64,000 nt of DNA. Origin: Batkoa obscura (lineage: Eukaryota > Entomophthoromycota > Entomophthoromycetes > Entomophthorales > Batkoaceae). The notes under the pieces are model-generated. The model saw only the letters and a program-made list of their open reading frames with translations. It ran no database searches and was not told the origin of the DNA. Shown piece after piece: positions 56,101-64,000 of this stretch. Within the stretch, counting starts at the first letter, position 1; every line of letters begins with the position of its first letter. Position numbers and translations under genes: made by a program. The DNA lies in contig JASVEC010000003.1 in the NCBI GenBank assembly GCA_030770535.1, forward strand, positions 1,860,001-1,924,000, given 5' to 3'.

Positions 56101-59100
56101 TTAAAATATCCCATTCCCCAAGTGCATGATAACAACGCATCTTTCCTAAATTAACATCAAATGAGGCTCCTGATTCCGCTTCTTTCTTTTCATAAGCTAT
56201 TAAAGCATCATCCCATCTGCCTAATTTTTCATACCATGTTTCTTTCAATATTAAATCATGATGATTCTGTGCAATATTTAATATTCCAACTGCTGCATCA
56301 GGTTGTTGTAATTGAGTATTAATTCTAATCAATGATTCAATGGTAACAGTAGAAGGTTCAGATATAAACTCAAGTTCTTTATAATGAAGAGCTTTAGCAA
56401 AAGAATGACAACGACTTGCATATTCACCTAAAGTTTTAATAGCTATCGGTAATGTTTTATCATCATGTTCCATAAACTCAGCTAAATTTAACAACATTTG
56501 TAAAATTTCAGAGGTTATATTTGGTGATACTAAAGCTGTTTCAAGTGAACGTACAAGCTCATCTTGATAAGTATCTGGAAGTTCTGTCCAACAAGATACA
56601 AAAGCTGCATTGAATAAATCTCTAGCTAAAGGTGGATAATTATTTGCTAAATTAGCACAGGCTCTAAGTGCAGGTGAAGGTGATTCTCTGATAAGTTCAA
56701 TACTCAAGCGACGTATCCATTCTATCCAATCATCTTTTGTTGATTTTTGATAGGCTTCCCATGCCTTTTTAAGATGACCCTCATTTACAGGTACTTTTTT
56801 AAAGCCTGCAATTTCACTTAATGGATTTTCTTCTAAATTATCATCGTTTATACTATTAAATATAAATATAAATATAAATATAAATATAAATATAGATATA
56901 AATATAAATATAAATAAATATAAATAAATAAATATAAATAAATATCATTTTTCCTAATATATAAATTAAGTTACCTATTTTCATTTATAGCTAACAAATC
57001 TGGAGTAATAGTTTCATTTCTTAAAATTTTACCAACCAATGAATCATAACTACTATGTTGAAGACGATTTTTTGTAATTACTTTACTTATTAAAGGTACA
57101 AATATAGCATAATCATTGCCTAATTGATAAGCCAAGATACACAACACATCCATAACATTTGATTTAAGTTCCATTGGTATATTAGAAAGGATACGAGCTA
57201 ATGGGTGTATAATAGAAGAAGCAAGATCTACACAAGTGGAACTTTTACATAATTGAGCTAAAGCTAATAAAGCTGATTTCTTGACAGATATCGATGTATC
57301 TGGATGTTCAATAGGTTTGATTACTACAGGTATTATTAAATGAGATACTTCTTCAACTGAATTACCAAATGAATTAAAAGCTTCCAAAACATGAACACAT
57401 AAGATTGGTTTATCAATAGCATTATTTTCAATGACATGAAGCATATCTGATAAGAAAGTAGAAATGTACATTTTAAAATCACCACCTAAAGCTGAAGAGA
57501 TGGATTTTATAAGGGTAATTAAAGTACGTTGAATACTTGCAGTTGAATTCCAAAATTCTTGAATTAAACTAAAGATATCTTTTAAATAATTTCGAATATG
57601 TTGTTTAACAATAGAAACCATTGTGCCCAATTGTTGAAAATAAAATTCATAACTACCAGCTGGACTATTACGAATAGTAGATAGATAAATGGGAATAATT
57701 TGTGGTAAAAATGATACACACTTTAAACCTAATGCTTTAAATAGATGCATAAATGCTGTAATAACTGAAGTATAATTTGAAGTTAAAGATGGATCTTTTA
57801 AAATTTTTATGAGTGCATGGACAACAACAGTGGGATAATAATCTTCTGAAGATGGCCCAATACCCATCATAACTAAATGTAAGTCTGTACTTGTATTCTT
57901 ATTTCCTCCAATTGGCTCTTCAGATTCTGGTTTATCCATTTTATGTTGATATGGATCTAAAGCACCTAAAATCCCCATTACTTTGATTGTTTCTCTTCTT
58001 ATACTATTTGATTGTTCTCTTTTAAGGATACCAACTAAGATCCCTAATAAATTAGGATACTTGATGTAAGGATCAATCACATACCCAGTATTTCCAGTTA
58101 ATTGACCTAAAGTTTTAAGGGCAGCATTACGTTTCAAAATAGATGATTGATCTTGTAAAGTATCAATAATTAAAGGCATCATATTATCCAAATAAGAAGT
58201 CAATTGTTCCCCACCAACTTGAGCCAATTCTCCAATAGCTTTTAAAACACTAGCTACAACCGATGGATTTGCATTATGGACTTTGGTTTGTAACACATCT
58301 ACAATAGGCTGTATATATGGCTTTACAAAAGATTGAGCAGATTTGACTAAGATACTTATCAATATAGCACTCTCTTCTTTAATACGACTACTATCCGAAT
58401 ATTCAAGATTAGTTAAGAGTTGAATTAATATTTTTCTTAAAGAAGGAACAATATAAGCCGGATTATGATTTGATAATCTACCAATAATAGCCATAGCTGT
58501 TTTACGAATAGCAAAAACTTCATCACTTAAAGCCATAAAAAGATAACGTATATTGTTTGCTTGGGATAAATGAAGATTAAAATTATCTTGTAAATTGGAT
58601 AATACTGTTTGTCGAACTTCAAATTCTGGATCTGCAATGCCAGCACTTAATAATTTGACTAAAATTTCATTCATTACTTCAATAGCATACATACTCGTTT
58701 GATAACATACTGGATCTTTAAGTAATATTTTACAACAAGTTAAAGCAGCTGATTTCCTAACTTCAACATCATCCCAATCTAAGAAAGATAAAAGACAATC
58801 TCTAACAAATTCGCTTAAGAGATGACCACTAAAATCAAAGGAACCTAATGAATTTAATGCCATAATAATAGTCTCAATTTCATTAGGATCTATTGTAGAA
58901 TAATCTCTTATTGTAGTTACATTAGAACTTTGTCTTTGATTAGGTGCCCCTGGTGGTATATATTGCTGACCACTTAATATAATTGATATACTATTTAATA
59001 ATCGACTTTGAATAGGTATCAATAAACTTGGTATATTATGTGCTAAATCAACTAAAGTTTGATGAAGTGAGTCATGCATTCCATAAGAGAAGATTAAATC

Positions 59101-60285
59101 TAATAATTGTGTCGAATGTCTATTTAATGATGGTCCAGCAGCAGAAGAAAGATTACTAATACAATGAAAAACAGGAGCTTCAACAGTACCTTTGGCTTTG
59201 ATACTTTTATTAGCTAAAGATTCTTTAATATTTTGAACTATGGAATCTACAAAGGGTGTGATTTTATTTCCAACAGCGATTGATACTTCTCCAATAGCCG
59301 AAAATGCTAACACTCTTTCTTTTTCTTTTTGCAATTGAGTCAATAAAAATAGCATGATCTTTTGTAAATAATGTTCTGAAAACTCTTTTGGATTATAACT
59401 AGCAAGTAAAGGTATCAATGAAACCACTGAATTTCTAATTAATAACTCTCGATGATCTTTATATCTCAATACTATCTCACAAGCTTCTTGATAATATTCT
59501 TTCATAAACATACCTGAGTCAATCAACAACTCTTTTAAAGCTAAAAATGAACCATGAATGCTTTCCAAAGTATTCATTTTCAACCCCTTCTGTACACCTT
59601 CAAGTATCTTTGAATACCAAGCTTTTTTATGCTGAGATTCTCTTTGTAATATTATTTTTAAACATGAAGTTAAAGCTTCGGATCCAGAAACTCGAATGTT
59701 AATTTTGATATCTCTTAAAGCGACCCAAATCGAATCTAAGATTGAAGAAACGTATTCATACATCAATGTAGGAGCACTTTGAGAAATCTCTTTGATCATC
59801 AAAACAGCTGCATGTCTTCTAGATTCAAAACGTTCCGCACTTTGTAACCATTCAATGCATTTTTTAATTTCTCCTTCTAAATGAGTAGTCATTGTAATCT
59901 CTCCAGACACGGCTAGTTTACCTAAAGTTTTAGCCGCTAATATCATCACCTTTTCATCGTTACAAGGTAAAGCTAATTTCAAACTATTGATATAACGTAC
60001 TTTATGAGGAAAAGTTATTTCTGTATTATTTTCAATGATTTTATTAATCGCTTGAATACCACCTAGTTTCTCATTAATATCATTACTTTTTATTAAATCC
60101 GTAATTCGAATATTAATATCTCGTTCAATTTCAGCAAATGTAGAAGGTAGACAATCTTGACTTACTTCATCATAAAATTCCCGCAATACATCTCCCGCTT
60201 TATTTCGAGTATCTTCGGATTTACTCTTTAAATTATAAAATATTTTTACTAATGTTTCCTGACTTCGAGTAGTAGAATTGGTCAT
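53114..60285 (-). CDS. TOR: TOR serine/threonine kinase, right copy (canonical FRB)
   Basis: Second complete TOR gene. Exons 56975..60285 and 53114..56852, intron 122 nt, 2349 aa, the same domain plan as TOR-L: HEAT, FAT, FRB, kinase with GDRHPSN and DFG, FATC ending GWCAFW. The FRB reads [16 protein letters not shown], matching the animal and yeast consensus at every rapamycin-contact position, so this copy should bind FKBP12-rapamycin. At residue 30 it has Ala, also the more usual residue (compare the KA pair in mTOR). It is thus the more conserved-looking copy and TOR-L the derived one. The start codon lies only 126 bp downstream of the stop of the unknown gene at 60412, on the same strand, so its promoter is short or overlaps that gene. 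Its 5' flank is unrelated to that of TOR-L, so the two copies are probably regulated differently. Confidence 0.97.
56853..56974 (-). repeat. TOR-R intron with TTTATA microsatellite
   Basis: Counterpart of 21279..21400; same length and apparently the same sequence, a sign of recent homogenisation since such tracts change length quickly. Confidence 0.9.
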
Positions 60286-60411
60286 TATATCGTTTTTTAT
60301 TAAAAAACTATAAAAAGTTTAAAAATTATGCTTTGTATTTTTATTTTTAAAATTACATAATAATTTTCAAGTTCGTAAGTGATTTGGTACAATTAAATTT
60401 TACAAGAAATC

Positions 60412-62991
60412 TCAAATGTTTAAATTTTTATTTGTATCAGATTCAAAAGAAGATTTAAGGTTACGAGCTTTAACTAAGAATAAAATCAATAAGTAATTAT
60501 AAACAAATGAATAAAATAAAAATACCACAACAATCCGGAATTAAGAATTTTGCTTGATCCCATTGAGGCAAACGTTTTTGTGTTTGATCTAATCCCGTTA
60601 AATCATTTTGGTCGTGACATTCGGCTAAAATAGCTAAACACTCCAATAATATTGTTGAAAAATCAAAATGAAGTAAATACTTTTCACATGGTATAGTAGG
60701 AGTAAATCGTTTTGTATCTATATATCCAGTAAGTTTTGCTTTGTTTTTTAACATCATCTTTTGCAATGAACAATTGTTATAAGCGGCAACAATTAGATTA
60801 ATTAACTTATAATGATACTCACTAATTGATTTTAGCGTATCCATCCTATTTTACATGTTAATTATAAGTATTTATGATATATCAGTATCCCTACTTTTGT
60901 GTCTCATTTAAGGAAGCAAATTGTTTTTCATTTAAGGTAATATTATCTGTTAATTCAATTTCATTTGCTAAATTATTAAGATCTATTTCATTAACTTTAT
61001 CTTTCTCGATTTTATCATGAAATGATTCTAAAGTTAATTCAAATTGAAAAGCTAATAGTTTTTTCATAAACAATACCAGTGGGAATAATAAGAATTCATT
61101 AATATGCTATATAAAAATAAAGAATAATATTAATATTTTATTATTATTGTATGATTACTATAATAATATTATTACTTACTACTTTTAATTCTTCTTTTAA
61201 ACCAAATAAATAAGATAAACAACTTGGATGTGAATGATGTATTTTTGTAATTAAAGATATTACTTTGGTAAATAAAGTTAAACACTAAAAATATATATAA
61301 AAGTATAAAAATAAATGTATGTTTATCATAATAAATTACCTGTAATATAGTAAAATTAGATAAATAAGAATTTAATAACTCGGATAAATTAATACTTAAC
61401 AAACTTATTTTATCTTTATTTAATATTATTTTATCTGCTATTTTTTTATCATTTACTACTGACTTTATTAATTCTATTGCTGTTAATATTATTGAATTAT
61501 TAATTTTAATAACTTTATCTTCCTTTTCATTTTTCTTTTCTTTATCCTTTGTATATTCATTTTCTTTGTTCTCATTATTTTCTATTTTAATATTCCCATT
61601 ATTTTCTTTTTCTTTTTCTTTCTTTTTCTTTTTCTTTTTCTTTTTCTTTTTCTTTTTCTTTTTCTTTTTCTTTTTCTTTTTCTTTTTCTTTTTCTTTTTC
61701 TTTTTCTTTTTCTTTTTCTTTTTCTTCTTCACTAATACAATCTTCAACGATATCATCTTCCGATTCCATATCACTTTCACTATTACTTTCAATAATATTT
61801 TCGATATATCCCTCATCAATGTTATCAATTTCATTTTGATTTTCTTTTTTATTCTTCTTTTTCTTTTCTCCATTTTCATTCTTTTCATTAATTAATATAA
61901 AATTTTCATTTTCGTCTACTACATTTTCAAATCTTAATAATTTGATCAAACAATCATCTTCAAATAAAGGTGAAAAACTAAATAAAAAAACAAGTATTAA
62001 ACGTATATAAAATAATAATAAATAAATAGAATCTTTACCTTGAATAATTTAAATTAGTACAATAAACAGCAATTGAATTTAAAAACACTAAAGCTTCAAT
62101 AATAGTTTGTTGTTGTATCTTAGTTTGTTCTATAAAACCCTCATCATTATTTGGTTCGTCTTGATTACTAAACCGTATTAATAAAGATTTAATTAATTTT
62201 ATCACCATATAAATACTTGCTATATAAATTTCAATCAATTATATTATAATAAAAGAATGATTACTAAATACTTACTACTCTCTAACATCACTTCTCCAAA
62301 TAAGGCACCAACTTTACAGATAATAAAATTACATGAATAACATATAATACTAAAATCGTTATACTATGTAAAAAGGTAAATGGTAATATAAAAAAGATAT
62401 AAAAAATTACCCTCCTAAACCCTTCTGCAGCTAATAAAAGACGACTTAATAATTCAATAAATAAACTCAATTTAACTTTAATTCTATCTTTATTAGATTT
62501 TTTATTATTGTCCCCAATAACTCTTAATAATTCAATAATTTGAATTAAATATTGAACACCTTCTTGTTGATAATCTATGTATCTTTCATCTGATTCGCTA
62601 TTTTGATAAACTAAATTTAAATCTTTTATAAACTTCATTAAAAACAATTTATATAAATAAACTTACTTTCATTAAATAATAAAAATTGATAAAAATTGAT
62701 ACTCTGTTTTAATAACTTGCAATAATTACTTTTTGATACTTTTAATTGATCTATTGTTTTTATTAATTTTGTTTTCCATATCTCAAATTTAATCTCATCC
62801 AGTCTTTCTATTTTTCTATCTTTTTCTTTTAAAAAGATAAAATTTCCAATAGATGATAATAATTTATTAATTATTATATCTACTTTTAGGTGAAAATAAT
62901 CTTCTTTTCCTTTTTTTGCTTGTTTTTTATTACTTCGTTGTTTAATATTATGACCATTACCATTATACTTATTAAATAATACTCTTTTCAT
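60412..62991 (-). CDS. Unknown helical protein, nine exons, frame broken in a Lys-Glu tract
   Basis: I do not recognise the family. Exons by phase: 62667..62991, 62411..62610, 62276..62363, 62039..62219, 61340..61977, 61180..61284, 60895..61106, 60526..60845, 60412..60473, about 710 aa. The product looks alpha-helical (VKLSLFIELLSRLLLAAEGF, TKVISLITKIHHSHPSC, HFDFSTILLECLAILAECHD), like an ARM/HEAT-type scaffold, with a basic N-terminus and a charged central tract. Eight introns are 47-96 nt and every junction agrees in phase. The exception is exon 5, whose length is off by one modulo 3: within the long (TTTTTC)n tract at 61606..61731 one unit is two bases short (~61618..61623). Upstream the tract reads Lys-Glu; beyond the short unit that frame stops at once, while good coding continues in another frame. 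Real lesion, strain polymorphism or assembly error are all possible. Confidence 0.6.
61606..61731. repeat. (TTTTTC)n hexanucleotide microsatellite
   Basis: About 21 units, encoding alternating Lys and Glu on the minus strand. Nearly perfect except a 4-base unit near 61618..61623 that shifts the frame of the host gene. Confidence 0.9.
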
Positions 62992-63130
62992 TTCTTTTTT
63001 CACGACTAAATAAATTTAAAAAAGGTAAATTTTTGTTTTCATTAAATTTACATTTAAAATTCAAAATTTAATTCTCTTTATTTTTTCTCAAAAAACCCTC
63101 AAAATTGAATAACAAGCAATAATTCCAACT
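62992..63130. promoter_or_regulatory. Short divergent promoter region
   Basis: Only 139 bp separate the start codons of the unknown minus-strand gene and LIP2. Both promoters must fit here or overlap the genes. T-rich, no distinct box. Confidence 0.45.
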
Positions 63131-64000
63131 ATGAGTGTGTGTCAAACCCTAGCTAACACCTTGAGCACTACGCCAATTTACTATAAAAAATTCGATAAAT
63201 TAATCAACTATTCATTAGGTTTAAAATTGCAAGAACGTTTATATCAATTACGTAAAAATAGTATAAAAAATCAAGATTCCACTTTACCTTCATTAAATAA
63301 CGATCTATTATTATTACTTGAACATCCACCCACTTTTACCGAAGGGAAACGTCAAAAAAATAACAATACCGATATTGAAAATAAAGTTAAAAGCCTAGGT
63401 GCGGATTATTATTTGGTAAGAAAAAGATATAGTGACTGAGTTTATTATATAGAGATATTAATGATAATAATTAAAAGACATCCCGTGGAGGCCAAACTAC
63501 GTATCATGGACCTGGCCAATTGGTGGGTTATCCAATTTTTTATTTAAAGGATTATAAAGTAAAATAGATAATTAAAACAATTATTTTATTTTATTTTATT
63601 TATTAACAAAGTCTAGTTAAGTACTCGGTGTTATGTTAAAAAAATCGAAACTTTATTATGTAATGTATGTTTTGAATTATCTTTAAAACCAGAACTTAAT
63701 GAACATACTGGAGTTTGGTTAGGAAAAAATAAAGTGGCAGCTATAGGTAATTATAAGATATAATTTTAATTTTAATTTTAATAATTTTAATAATTTTAAT
63801 ATTATTATTAATGTTTTTAATTAAGGCATATTAATACGACAATATATAACCAATCATGGATTTGCATTAAATATTAAAAATGATTTAAATTGGTATAATA
63901 ATATAATACCTTGTGGTATTTTAGATAAAGATAGAGGTGTTACTAACTTGGAGGTAGAATTAAATAGAAAAGGTAAACTATCACTTAGTGTAACTATAAT
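63131..64000 (+). CDS. LIP2: Octanoyl-[acyl-carrier-protein]:protein octanoyltransferase, partial
   Basis: LipB/Lip2 moves the octanoyl group from mitochondrial acyl carrier protein to lipoyl domains, the first step of lipoate synthesis. Exons: 63131..63415, 63478..63558, 63617..63746, 63826..64000 (runs off the window). Diagnostic parts: [13 protein letters not shown] (exon 1), [17 protein letters not shown] (exon 2), NKVAAIG with the catalytic Lys (end of exon 3), and HGFALNI plus PCGI with the catalytic Cys (exon 4). Introns are 62, 58 and 79 nt. The N-terminus is short, with few acidic residues, suitable for mitochondrial import. The C-terminal end is outside the window. No defect seen. 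Confidence 0.93.

Larger units (their letters stand above)
53099..60285 (-). repeat. Large inverted repeat, right arm (TOR gene)
   Basis: Opposite-strand partner of 17968..25154. The arms are separated by ~28 kb and point their 3' ends toward each other. Confidence 0.95.

Noticed and set aside
53114-60285. TOR-R as a processed retrocopy
   Set aside because: It keeps the intron with its microsatellite and has no poly(A) tail.
60497-60844. A separate 115-aa gene, cut off by the TOR-R insertion
   Set aside because: A 49-nt intron (60846..60894) joins it in frame to the exon above, and a further intron leads to a normal stop at 60412, so it is the 3' part of the nine-exon gene and is not truncated.
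61566-61895. Plus-strand frame with a long poly-Phe run
   Set aside because: It is the complement of the (TTTTTC)n tract in the unknown minus-strand gene.

Overview
The window is very A+T-rich nuclear DNA with short GT-AG introns (about 45-130 nt). It carries fungus-specific genes: homoaconitase of the alpha-aminoadipate lysine pathway, the fungal mitoribosomal protein mL60, a Zn2Cys6 regulator, SulP sulfate permeases and tyrosinases. A fungus is certain. A retained Integrator subunit (INTS3), the base composition and the Asn-rich and simple-sequence tracts suggest a lineage outside Dikarya, for example an Entomophthorales/Conidiobolus-like or other early-diverging group. That placement is an inference, not a result.

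Layout. 0-17.9 kb: a secreted Kex2-type repeat peptide precursor, homoaconitase (LYS4), mL60, beta-tubulin with a CCAAT-rich promoter, a cytochrome P450, sulfate permease A and tRNA-Ile(AAT), with long gaps that hold a ~105-bp MITE-like repeat. 17.97-25.14 kb: a complete TOR kinase gene (TOR-L, 2349 aa, one intron). 25.1-36.7 kb: an HD-domain hydrolase, a small hypothetical gene, a Zn2Cys6 factor, ARPC1 (8 exons) and INTS3 (19 exons). 37-52.8 kb: sulfate permease B, an F-box-like broken gene, two tyrosinases, an MCT-type transporter, a GNAT acetyltransferase and a dense MITE cluster. 53.11-60.29 kb: a second complete TOR gene (TOR-R) in inverted orientation. 60.4-64 kb: a nine-exon unknown gene whose frame breaks inside a hexanucleotide tract, then lipoyl synthesis LIP2, cut by the window end.

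The outstanding observation is the TOR pair. Both genes are exactly 7172 bp from start to stop, nearly identical even through an intronic microsatellite, yet their flanks are unrelated from within about 20 bp of the start and stop codons. Gene conversion (concerted evolution) explains this better than a recent segmental copy. Against that background TOR-L has a 39-bp island with 9 differences in the FRB domain. It replaces three residues that in human mTOR contact rapamycin (equivalents of D2102, Y2105 and F2108, now Asn, Leu and Leu), while TOR-R keeps the canonical residues. The window may therefore encode one rapamycin-sensitive-type and one rapamycin-insensitive-type TOR, kept identical elsewhere. 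The two sulfate permease genes show the same conversion habit: a ~230-bp tract at ~98% identity inside genes that are otherwise far more diverged.

Exon boundaries were derived by hand from reading-frame phase, GT/AG sites and family similarity. Protein identities rest on motif recognition, not on database searches.
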